Source: CAVSSX01 sp963730735
GTDB lineage: Bacteria; Actinomycetota; Acidimicrobiia; Acidimicrobiales; RAAP-2
DNA length: 64,000 nt
Direction of reading: 5' to 3'
NCBI GenBank assembly: GCA_963730735.1
Contig: CAVSSX010000007.1
Location: 620,001-684,000, forward strand
Every line of letters begins with the position of its first letter. Within the stretch, counting starts at the first letter, position 1. The position numbers were made by a program, and so were the translations under genes. The notes under the pieces were generated by a model, which saw nothing but the letters and a program-made list of their open reading frames with translations, did no database searches and was not told the DNA's origin. Of the stretch, positions 28,447-36,079 are shown one piece after another.

Positions 28447-29682
28447 CTAGCTGGCCGGGGCCTCGTCGTCGTCATCGGGCAGGTCGATGCGCTCGAGCCA
28501 GAGGCCCGGTGCGTCGACTTCGGCCGGCGTGGGCAGGGTCCGAGCGGAGGTCCACAGCCGGGCAAGTCCCTCTTCACCGGCCCGGTCGACGACACCCTTG
28601 ACGAAGGACGCCCCCCGGTCGACCTGCGCCCGCCCGAGCTCCAGGCCGAACAGGGCGCCGGCGGCGGTCTCGCCCTTGTCCTCCTCCACCTGGTAGCGGT
28701 ACCAGGCCTCGGTGGTCGCCGCCGAGGACCCGGTCAACGAGGCGGCGATGCGGGCCGTGGTGTGGTCGACGTAGGCCACGAGGGCCGTGGTCACCGCCGT
28801 CAGCTGGGCCGAGACGTAGCGTTGGCCCGGGGTGAGCAGGTCGGCCAGGAGCGACTCGGGGTCCGACAGCAGGCTCTGGAGCTGCTCGGGATCGCCCGGA
28901 TCGGCGCCCAGCCGCTCGGTGAGGCTCTGCTGGACGGCCGCCGCCTGGCCGATGTTGGCCTCGAGGAGCTGCTGGATCCGGTCGGCTACGTGGGGCAGGC
29001 CCAGGACGGCGTGGGCCGTGAGCTCGTGGACGCACACCCACAGCTGGGTCTCCTCGGCCGGCAGGCTCCAGTCCTCGGCGAACTGGGCGATGTTGTCGGG
29101 GACCACGGTCAGCTCGCTGCTCGCCGGCCAAGGGAGGGGGAGGGCGTAGGTGCCAAGGGCACGCTGGGCGAGGTGACCGGCCGCCGAACCGAACTGCATG
29201 CCGACCAGGACGGGGCCCATGGTGAGGGCGAACTTGCCGAGGATGTCCTGGATGCCACCGCCGATGGCGTCGGCGTTCAGGTCGCCGAGACCGAGTGACG
29301 AGAGGTCGGGCCCGCCGGACGAGGGACGGGATTCCTGGGCCGCCACCAGCTTGGTCAAGAGGGGTCGCCAGGCGTCGAGGGCCCGGAGCGCCCACTCGCC
29401 GCGGGCCAGGGGCACGAAGGTGACCGGCTGGGCGCCGTTGCCGACCGCCAGGCCGGTGGCGTCGGCCACGTGGAGCTCGGCCACCCGGGTCAGCTCCTCC
29501 AGCTTGATGCGCTGCAGGGGGTCGACGTTGGCCTCGCTGGTCCCGTCGACGGCCACCCCGTGGGCCAGCGACCGGGCGGCCTCCCACCACGGGGTCGAGC
29601 CACCCGGGGACCCGCCGATGATCTTGAGCAGGTCGCCGAGGAGACCTTGCAGCGGGTTTCCGGCGTCGCCGGGCTCGTTCAT
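28447..29682 (-). CDS. DUF2342 / zincin-like putative hydrolase
   Basis: An actinobacterial protein of the DUF2342 family (about 411 residues), often annotated zinc-dependent metalloprotease or F420-associated hydrolase. The putative metal site is WVCVHELTAHAVLG; here the spacing reads HExxxH rather than a strict HExxH, so catalysis is doubtful. Other conserved stretches are LARGEWALRALDAWRP and VVPDNIAQFAEDWSLP. The ATG at 29682 is preceded by AGCAGG at suitable spacing; a GTG at 29688 is an alternative. Function is not established in any relative I know. Confidence 0.75.
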   Translation of the reverse strand: MNEPGDAGNPLQGLLGDLLKIIGGSPGGSTPWWEAARSLAHGVAVDGTSEANVDPLQRIKLEELTRVAELHVADATGLAVGNGAQPVTFVPLARGEWALRALDAWRPLLTKLVAAQESRPSSGGPDLSSLGLGDLNADAIGGGIQDILGKFALTMGPVLVGMQFGSAAGHLAQRALGTYALPLPWPASSELTVVPDNIAQFAEDWSLPAEETQLWVCVHELTAHAVLGLPHVADRIQQLLEANIGQAAAVQQSLTERLGADPGDPEQLQSLLSDPESLLADLLTPGQRYVSAQLTAVTTALVAYVDHTTARIAASLTGSSAATTEAWYRYQVEEDKGETAAGALFGLELGRAQVDRGASFVKGVVDRAGEEGLARLWTSARTLPTPAEVDAPGLWLERIDLPDDDDEAPAS

Positions 29683-29709
29683 GCTCACCTGCTCATGCTA
29701 GGGCGCGCC

Positions 29710-31080
29710 TCACGAGCGTGAGGACAGGTCGATGGTCACGGTGGTCCGTTGGCCGCCCCGGAGCACGGTGAGGTGCACCGGGGTCCCGGGGGGCAGGACG
29801 TACAGGAGCGACCGGAGCTCGGCCATCGACCGGACCGGGCTGCCGTCCATCGCCACCACGACGTCCCCCGACTTCAGCGCGCCGGCCGAGACCCCCGAGG
29901 GCTCGACGTCGACGACCAGCGCCCCGACCGAGGTCGAGCCGGACCCCGCCGGGTCGGCCCCGCTGGTCGTGGTGGTGCTGCTGGTCGCACTGGTGCCGCT
30001 ATTGGCGGTGGTGGAGCTGGTGCCGACCGACGTGGCGACGGCGTCGTGCCCCTCCATGTCCAGCCAGCCGTGACTGACGTGACCGGCCGAGGCCAGCTCG
30101 CCCGAGACGCCGACGACGAGCCCGGTCGGCAGGTAGACGGCGCCGCTGGCACCGGTCGTCGCCGACCCGTCGAGGATGCCGACGACGGCCCCGGTCCGGT
30201 CGAGCAGCAGGGCCCCGTCGGACGGGCGGAGCGAGGGGGTCGAGGCCTCGATGCCGGCCACACCGTTGCTCCCCCCGCCCGGCACCGCCTGCCCCACCGA
30301 CTGGATGACCGCACCGGACCAACGGTTGACGGCCCCGGCCGACGTGGCGACGGGGGTCGCCTCGAGGACCATGGCGGCGCTGTTCGGCGTGAGCCCGCTG
30401 TCGCCGGCCATGGTGGCGGTCGGGAGGTCCTCGGGCACCTTCAAGAGGGCGAGGTCCGAGGTCGGGTCGGTGGCGACCACCGTCGCCGACTCGGTCCGGC
30501 CATCGGCGGCCATGGCCGTCACCTTGGCGGCGCCGGCGACGGCGTCGGCGGTGGTCACGACGAGGCCGCCGGCCTGGACGACGAGTCCGCAGGCGTAGCT
30601 GACGCCGTGGGCGCCGGTCACGGCGAGCGACACCATGGCCCGCCGGGCGTCGGCCGCCACCGCGGGCACGTCGGTGCCCGAGCCGGAGGTCTGCGAGCCG
30701 GCCAGTGTCAGCGTCGTGGTGCTGGTGGTGGCGGCCAGGTTCGAGGCGTTCTTCGGCGTGCCGGCCTGCTCCATCAACACGATCCCAACGACGATGGCGG
30801 CGGCGGCGCCGGTCCCGACGATGGCCATGGTCAGGTGCCGCCGTCCGAACCGGGTCGGCACCCCGACACGGCCGGCCCCGTCCTCGCGCTGCTCGCCGTC
30901 CCGGGCCGTGTCGGCTCGGGACGCCAGCTCCGATGGGTGCCGCCAGAGCCGGTCCTCGGGGTCCACCCACCCGCGAGGCTCCACGTCCTCGAAGAGCTCG
31001 CGCTCGTCGATGTGCTCCGACGCGCCCCCGGTGTCGTCGTCGGGCCCACCCTCTTCAGGATCGAGCCCTCGTGGGGTCAC
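29710..31080 (-). CDS. Membrane-anchored trypsin-fold/PDZ protein lacking catalytic residues
   Basis: A 456-residue relative of the HtrA-like protease 2 kb away, with the same plan: acidic cytoplasmic N-terminus, one membrane helix (residues 84-103), trypsin-like domain, Thr/Ser-rich linker, and a PDZ domain (VEPSGVSAGALKSGDVVVAM). The catalytic His position reads VVTTADAVAG (Asp179 in place of His), and the serine region reads LRPSDGALLLDRTG (Asp288 in place of Ser). Only the triad Asp (D209, DPTSDLALLK) remains. It should therefore be proteolytically inactive, perhaps a scaffold or substrate-binding pseudoprotease. The frame itself is intact, so this is not a decayed gene. Confidence 0.8.
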   Translation of the reverse strand: MTPRGLDPEEGGPDDDTGGASEHIDERELFEDVEPRGWVDPEDRLWRHPSELASRADTARDGEQREDGAGRVGVPTRFGRRHLTMAIVGTGAAAAIVVGIVLMEQAGTPKNASNLAATTSTTTLTLAGSQTSGSGTDVPAVAADARRAMVSLAVTGAHGVSYACGLVVQAGGLVVTTADAVAGAAKVTAMAADGRTESATVVATDPTSDLALLKVPEDLPTATMAGDSGLTPNSAAMVLEATPVATSAGAVNRWSGAVIQSVGQAVPGGGSNGVAGIEASTPSLRPSDGALLLDRTGAVVGILDGSATTGASGAVYLPTGLVVGVSGELASAGHVSHGWLDMEGHDAVATSVGTSSTTANSGTSATSSTTTTSGADPAGSGSTSVGALVVDVEPSGVSAGALKSGDVVVAMDGSPVRSMAELRSLLYVLPPGTPVHLTVLRGGQRTTVTIDLSSRS

Positions 31081-31132
31081 CCGCTTGAGGTTACCGATCG
31101 ACCCCCTCAGGGTGGGGTCGCCCGCCGGGCCG

Positions 31133-31138
31133 TACCAT
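31133..31138 (+). promoter_or_regulatory. -10 element TACCAT, leaderless start of mreB
   Basis: TACCAT ends 7 bases before the ATG at 31146 and overlaps the alternative ATG at 31137, which therefore is unlikely to be the start. Confidence 0.45.
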
Positions 31139-31145
31139 GTGCCGG

Positions 31146-32150
31146 ATGTCCCGGGACCTCGCGATCGATCTGGGCACCGCCAACACCCTCGTCTACGCCA
31201 AGGGACAGGGCATCGTCTTGAACGAGCCCACGGTCGTGGCCCTCGACACGCGCAGTCGGGAGGTCCTGGCCATCGGCGAGGAGGCCTGGCAGATGATCGG
31301 CCGGACCCCGGGCTACATCGTGGCCGTCCGGCCGCTGCGCCAAGGGGCGATCACCGACTTCGACATCACCGAGCGGATGCTGCAGGTGCTCTTGAAGCGG
31401 GTGGGCGTCGGCCGGCTCAACCGACCCAAGGTCCTCATCTGCGTCCCGTCGGCCATCACCAGCGTCGAGCGTCGGGCGGTGAAGGAAGCGGCTCGCCGGG
31501 CCGGTGCCGCCTCGAGCTACCTCCTGGAGCAGCCGATGGCGGCGGCGATCGGTGCCGGCCTGGCCATCCACGAGCCGGTGGGTTCCATGGTGGTGGACGT
31601 CGGCGGGGGCACGGCCGAGATGGCGGTGATCTCCCTCGGCGGGGTAGTGGCCCTCCGGGCGATCCGCTGCGGCGGGTTCGACTTCGACGCCTCGGTGCAG
31701 TCCTACGTGCGGACGGCCTACGGGATGGCCATCGGCGAGCGGACCGCCGAGGCGGTCAAGGTGGCCATCGGATCTGCCCACACCTACGAGGGCGAACAGC
31801 ACGCCGAGATCCGTGGGCGCGAGATCACCACCGGTCGGCCCAAGACCGTGGTGCTGTCGCCGGGCGAGATACGCGAGGCGTTGGAGGACAACGTCGCCCA
31901 GATCGTCCAGGCGGCCGTGACCTGTCTCGGTGACGCACCGCCCGAGCTGGCCCAGGACATCATCTTCCAGGGCATCCACCTGGTCGGCGGCGGGGCGCTC
32001 CTGCGGGGGATGACCCAACGGCTGGCCGACGGCACGGCGGTGCCGGTCCACCTGGTGGACGCGCCGCTCGAGACGGTGGCCATGGGGGCCGGACGTTGTC
32101 TCGAGTCCTTCGACCGCCTCAAGAGCCTCTTCACCGCCGACGACCGCTGA
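31146..32150 (+). CDS. mreB: MreB/Mbl rod-shape actin homologue
   Basis: An actin-like ATPase (334 residues) that polymerises under the membrane and directs lateral wall synthesis. Phosphate 1 is DLAIDLGTANTLVYAKGQGI, phosphate 2 VVDVGGGTAEMAVISLGG, and the adenosine motif GGGALLRGM. LLEQPMAAAIGAGL is a standard MreB stretch. No mreC/mreD follow, so it stands alone here, although DivIVA and envelope proteases are close. A leaderless promoter box supports the ATG at 31146 (MSRDLAIDLGTANT). Confidence 0.93.
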   Translation: MSRDLAIDLGTANTLVYAKGQGIVLNEPTVVALDTRSREVLAIGEEAWQMIGRTPGYIVAVRPLRQGAITDFDITERMLQVLLKRVGVGRLNRPKVLICVPSAITSVERRAVKEAARRAGAASSYLLEQPMAAAIGAGLAIHEPVGSMVVDVGGGTAEMAVISLGGVVALRAIRCGGFDFDASVQSYVRTAYGMAIGERTAEAVKVAIGSAHTYEGEQHAEIRGREITTGRPKTVVLSPGEIREALEDNVAQIVQAAVTCLGDAPPELAQDIIFQGIHLVGGGALLRGMTQRLADGTAVPVHLVDAPLETVAMGAGRCLESFDRLKSLFTADDR

Positions 32151-32152
32151 GG

Positions 32153-32176
32153 GCCGGCCGGCGTGGGTCGGCCGGC
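32153..32176. terminator. Hairpin between convergent mreB and HEAT-repeat gene
   Basis: A perfect 8-bp stem GCCGGCCG/CGGCCGGC around an 8-base loop, directly after the mreB stop and just before the opposing stop codon. Confidence 0.55.
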
Positions 32177-32184
32177 TCGGGAGG

Positions 32185-32859
32185 TCACTCCCGCAACAGG
32201 GCCTCGGTCGCTTGGCGCACCTGCCAGTCCCGGTCCTGGCGAGCCCGTTCGAGGGCCGCGTCGACGTCGGGGCCGGTGAAGGCGGCCAGGGCGGCGACCG
32301 CCCGGCGACGGACGGTCGGCTTGTCCTCGAGGGCGCCCAGGACGGCGGCCCGGCCGGCCGGGTCGCCGATCGCCCCGAGGGCGGCCACCGCCGACTCCCG
32401 GCACCGGGTGTCGGGGTGCTCGGCTGCTAGCCGGGCCAGGGCCTCGACCGCCGGGCGCACCCGCCGCTCACCCAGGGCGAAGCAGGCGGCGTCGGCCACC
32501 AGGGGATCGGGGTCGTCGAGAGCGCCCAGGAGCAACTGCGGGAGGCGCGAGCGGGTGCCTCGGCCGGCGAGGCCGGGCGCCGTCTCGAGCGCCCGGCGAC
32601 GGACCGCCGGCGAGGGGTCCTCCAGGGCGACGGCGACGTCGTCCACCGTGAGGGTCCCGATGCGGGCCACGGCCCCGAGGGCCGCCGCCCGGACCGAGGG
32701 GTTGGGATCGGTGAGGCCACGACGGGCGACGGCGATCTCGCCGCGGTGGCCGGCCACCACGACCGCCCGTCGCCGGTCGGCGGCCGACGGGCCGTCGAGC
32801 ACCGACGGCGGCGCGACAGGGCCAGCGGGATTGTGCGTGGCAGGATCGTCGGGCACCAC
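32185..32859 (-). CDS. HEAT-repeat protein
   Basis: A 224-residue alpha-solenoid of about six HEAT/PBS-lyase-type repeats, for example PNPSVRAAALGAVARIG, PSPAVRRRALETAPGLAG and PDPLVADAACFALGERR. Such proteins are protein-binding scaffolds; no partner is evident. The GTG at 32859 is only 8 bases from the divergent ATG of the Lon-like protease gene, leaving almost no room for two promoters. The true start may therefore be internal, since the first 25 residues are low-complexity. Confidence 0.75.
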   Translation of the reverse strand: MVPDDPATHNPAGPVAPPSVLDGPSAADRRRAVVVAGHRGEIAVARRGLTDPNPSVRAAALGAVARIGTLTVDDVAVALEDPSPAVRRRALETAPGLAGRGTRSRLPQLLLGALDDPDPLVADAACFALGERRVRPAVEALARLAAEHPDTRCRESAVAALGAIGDPAGRAAVLGALEDKPTVRRRAVAALAAFTGPDVDAALERARQDRDWQVRQATEALLRE

Positions 32860-32867
32860 CCACGAGT

Positions 32868-34022
32868 ATGACTGAGGCCCCGCTCCCGACCGCCCCCCGC
32901 CGACGACGCCGGTGGCCCTTCGTGCTCGCCGCGCTCGTGGTCGTGGTGGCCGTCCTGCTCGGCGTGGCCAGCCAGATCACGCTGCACTACTACGCCATCA
33001 GCCCGGGCTACGCCCAGCCCGTCGGCCCGCTGATCCACGTACCGCCCGGCAAGGCCCACCGGGGCCGCGGCAAGGTCCTGTTGACCGACGTCTATCTCTC
33101 GTCGGTCACCCTGCTGCGCTGGCTGCCCGACTGGTTGTCGTCGAACACCGACATCGTCTCGTCCGACGAGATCCTCGGGCCCACCACCCCGGCCGACCAG
33201 CTGGTCACGCAGGGCTACCTCGACATGGCCCAGTCCCAGTCCTTCGCCAAGGCGGCGGCCTTCCGGACGCTCGGGTACACGGTGCCCGCCCAGGACAAGG
33301 GCGGCCTCGTCTACGGCGTGGCGCCGGGCTCCCCGGCGTCGTCGGTGCTGAAGGTGGCCCAGATCATCACGGCGGTCAACGGGACGGCCACCAACTCGAC
33401 GTGCGACGTGATCGCGGCCCTCCACCCCTACAAGGCCGGGGACACCGTGCACCTCTCGGTCGAGCAGTCGACGGTCACCACCAACGCCGTCGTGGTCCCG
33501 GGCAAGACGGTGGTGGAGCCGGTGACGCTGGGGAAGCCGCCGAAGGGGACGCCGGACTCGGGCTGTCCCGGGGTGAGCGGGCCGCTCCAGGGGTACCTCG
33601 GTGTCTCGCTCGAGACCTTCCAGTCGTTCACCTACCCGTTCCCGGTCACCATCGACACCACCGAGATCGGCGGCCCGTCGGCCGGTCTGGCCATGACGCT
33701 GGGCATCCTCGACAAGCTCACCAACGGGAGCCTGACCGGCGGCAAGACCATCGCCGCCACCGGGACCATCGACGAGGCCGGTGACGTCGGGGACGTCGGC
33801 GGGGTGCCCCAGAAGACCATCGCCGTCGAGCAGGGTGGGGCGACGATCTTCCTGGTGCCGCCCCAGGAGGTGGCGGCGGCGAAGTCGAAGGCCTCGGCAT
33901 CGCTCCAGGTGGACGGGGTGTCGTCGTTGTCCCAGGCCCTGGCGGTGCTCAAGCGGGCCGGGGGGACCCTTCCCACCACGCCCCGCCCGACCACGGCCGC
34001 CGCAGCGGCGGCGGCCGGCTGA
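32868..34022 (+). CDS. Membrane-anchored PDZ/Lon-type (S16) protease
   Basis: A 384-residue protein of the YlbL-like family. An N-terminal membrane helix (residues 17-38, PFVLAALVVVVAVLLGVASQ) follows a basic stretch. A PDZ domain includes LVYGVAPGSPASSVLKVAQI. The C-terminal Lon proteolytic domain has the catalytic Ser in IGGPSAGLAMTLG and Lys in GVPQKTIAVEQGG, with GGKTIAATGTIDEAGDVGDV between. The protease therefore faces outside. The tail is an Ala-rich low-complexity stretch. With two HtrA-like proteins nearby, this region is rich in envelope proteolysis genes. Confidence 0.88.
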   Translation: MTEAPLPTAPRRRRRWPFVLAALVVVVAVLLGVASQITLHYYAISPGYAQPVGPLIHVPPGKAHRGRGKVLLTDVYLSSVTLLRWLPDWLSSNTDIVSSDEILGPTTPADQLVTQGYLDMAQSQSFAKAAAFRTLGYTVPAQDKGGLVYGVAPGSPASSVLKVAQIITAVNGTATNSTCDVIAALHPYKAGDTVHLSVEQSTVTTNAVVVPGKTVVEPVTLGKPPKGTPDSGCPGVSGPLQGYLGVSLETFQSFTYPFPVTIDTTEIGGPSAGLAMTLGILDKLTNGSLTGGKTIAATGTIDEAGDVGDVGGVPQKTIAVEQGGATIFLVPPQEVAAAKSKASASLQVDGVSSLSQALAVLKRAGGTLPTTPRPTTAAAAAAAG

Positions 34023-34073
34023 CCACGCCGAAAATCCCTCCGGGGCAACCACGAGTCGGGGCTGTCCAAGTCG

Positions 34074-34079
34074 TAGTCT
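34074..34079 (+). promoter_or_regulatory. -10 element TAGTCT, leaderless start of the DivIVA gene
   Basis: TAGTCT ends 8 bases before the ATG at 34088; the intervening CTATTTCC has no ribosome-binding site. Confidence 0.45.
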
Positions 34080-34087
34080 CTATTTCC

Positions 34088-36052
34088 ATGCCCGAGGACC
34101 GTCCCACGATCTCCTCCTCCCGCCTGACGGCCGTCGACGTGGCCCGCCACACCTTCGCCACCAGCCGACGGGGGTTCGATCCCGCCGACGTCCGGTCCTA
34201 CCTCGAGTTGGTGGCCCGCGAGCTGGGGGCGGCCGAGCAGCGCGAGCAGGAACTCCGGGAAGCGCTGGCCGACGCCGAGCAGCGCTCGCTCAACCCGGTG
34301 ATCGACGAGTCGAAGCTGTCGGCCGCCCTCGGCCAGCAGAGCGCCCAGGTGCTGCGCCACGCCTACGAGGAGGCGGCCCGCATCACCCAGGCGGCCGAGG
34401 AGTCGTCGGCCGCCCGGCTGCACGAGGCCCAACAGCAGGCCGGCGAGATCCAGGCGCAGGCCGAAGGGGCGGCGGCCGAGCGGATCGCCGATGCCGAGCT
34501 CGGCATCACGACGGTCCAGCACCAGGCCCGAGTGGAGGCGGAGGAGAAGTTGGCCAGCGCCCTGGCCCAGAGCGAGGAGCTGGCCGCCGAGGCCCGGGCG
34601 GAGGCCGACCGCCTGGTGGCCCAGGCCCGGTCGCGCGGCCTGCGGATGCTCGAGCAGGCCAAGGAGGAACGGCGTCGGGTCCTCACCGATCTCAGCCATC
34701 GCCGTCGGGCGGTGATGGTGCAGATCGAGCAGTTCCGGGCGGCCCGCGACGAGCTGGCGACGGCCGTGCTGGGTGTCCGGGACACCTTCGACACCATCGT
34801 CGACAACCTGGAGCGAGCCGACGAGGACGCCCGGGCGGCCGCCGCCCAGGTGGCTCGAGAGGCTCGCTACGTGGCCGCCGAGACCGAGATTCCCGACGTC
34901 GACATCACCGACCTCGACGAGTCCGAGCTCGACCACGGGCAGGAGGCCCCGCCGACCGGCGAGGTCGTGCTCGATCCCGACGCCGAGCCGGTCACGGCCG
35001 ACCCGGCGGCGCTCGAAGAGGCCTCCGGCCTCCCGGCCGAGGACGTGGACGTGGCCGCTCCCGATGCGGCCGCCCCCGACGTGAGCGCCCCCGAGGCAGC
35101 CGTCCCGGCGGACGGGGTGCTCGACGCCGTCGCACCGCACGTCGAGGAAGCGGGGGCCGAGGCCGACACCCAGTCGGTCGAGGCGCTGTTCGCCCGGATC
35201 CGGGCCAGCGGCACCACTGCGACGTCGCCGCCCGAGGTGGCCGACCCGCCGCCGGCCCCGGCGGCCGCGCCGACCGCGGGCGCGCCGGTCGTCGAGGTGC
35301 TCGACGAGGCCGACGAGGCCGAGGTCGATGAGGTGGCCGAGGTGGTCGAGATCGAGGTCGACGAGGTGGTCGAGGTGCCGGAAGGAGACGCCCTCCTGCT
35401 CCTCCAGCGGGCCGACCTTCTCGACCCGGTGGTGGGCCGGCTGGCCCGCAAGCTGAAGCGCACCCTGCAGGACGACCAGAACCGCCTCCTCGACCGGATC
35501 CGCAGCGGCAAGGGCCCCTGGGTGGACCTGCTGCCCGACGCCGCCGAGCACCAGGAGCTGTTCGTCGCCGCCAGTCGACCGATCCTGAAGGAGGCGGCGG
35601 TAGCCGGTTCGGCCTTCGTCGCCGAGGTGGCGCCCTCGACGACGTCGACGGCCAACGTGGACAAGATCGCGGCGGCGATCGCCGAGCAGCTCGGGGCCAC
35701 GGTTGCCGGCGCCCTCCGGCGACGCCTGATCGGCTCGAGCGACGAGCCCGAGGTCGCCGAAGGCGACGAAGCCGAACGGGTGGGCGCGGCCTACCGGGAG
35801 TGGCGGGGGGAGCGGGTCGAGACCCTGGTCGGCGACGCCGCACTGGGGGCCTTCTCTGCCGGGGTGCTCGGGAGCACCGACCCCGGCGGCCAGGTCCGGT
35901 GGGTCCTGGCCACGCCCGGCGAAGGGTGTGCCGACTGCGACGACAACGCCTTGGCCGAGGGCTCGACGCCCGGGGACGAGTTCCCGACCGGCCACCGGCA
36001 CCCGCCGGCCCACGCCGGCTGCCGTTGCCTGCTGGCCCCGAACCTCGGCTGA
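34088..36052 (+). CDS. DivIVA-domain coiled-coil protein with a MuF-like Cys/His C-terminal tail
   Basis: A 654-residue protein in four parts. Residues 10-60 are a DivIVA/Wag31 membrane-curvature domain (LTAVDVARHTFATSRRGFDP, then DVRSYLELVA). Residues 60-270 are long coiled coil rich in Glu/Ala/Arg. Residues 270-430 are acidic low-complexity linker (DEADEAEVDEVAEVVEIEVD). The last 230 residues are a separate globular region ending in a Cys/His cluster: C614, C617, H636, H638, H642, C645 and C647, with the core AHAGCRCLLAP. That ending resembles the C-terminal metal motif of phage Mu gpF/SPP1 gp7 head-morphogenesis proteins, an unusual fusion for a polar-growth protein. Confidence 0.8.
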   Translation: MPEDRPTISSSRLTAVDVARHTFATSRRGFDPADVRSYLELVARELGAAEQREQELREALADAEQRSLNPVIDESKLSAALGQQSAQVLRHAYEEAARITQAAEESSAARLHEAQQQAGEIQAQAEGAAAERIADAELGITTVQHQARVEAEEKLASALAQSEELAAEARAEADRLVAQARSRGLRMLEQAKEERRRVLTDLSHRRRAVMVQIEQFRAARDELATAVLGVRDTFDTIVDNLERADEDARAAAAQVAREARYVAAETEIPDVDITDLDESELDHGQEAPPTGEVVLDPDAEPVTADPAALEEASGLPAEDVDVAAPDAAAPDVSAPEAAVPADGVLDAVAPHVEEAGAEADTQSVEALFARIRASGTTATSPPEVADPPPAPAAAPTAGAPVVEVLDEADEAEVDEVAEVVEIEVDEVVEVPEGDALLLLQRADLLDPVVGRLARKLKRTLQDDQNRLLDRIRSGKGPWVDLLPDAAEHQELFVAASRPILKEAAVAGSAFVAEVAPSTTSTANVDKIAAAIAEQLGATVAGALRRRLIGSSDEPEVAEGDEAERVGAAYREWRGERVETLVGDAALGAFSAGVLGSTDPGGQVRWVLATPGEGCADCDDNALAEGSTPGDEFPTGHRHPPAHAGCRCLLAPNLG

Positions 36053-36066
36053 CCGCTCGGGCCACG

Positions 36067-36072
36067 TAGGCT
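36067..36072 (+). promoter_or_regulatory. -10 element TAGGCT, leaderless start at 36080
   Basis: TAGGCT ends 7 bases before the GTG at 36080 with no Shine-Dalgarno sequence between them. Confidence 0.5.
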
Positions 36073-36079
36073 CCTCGGC

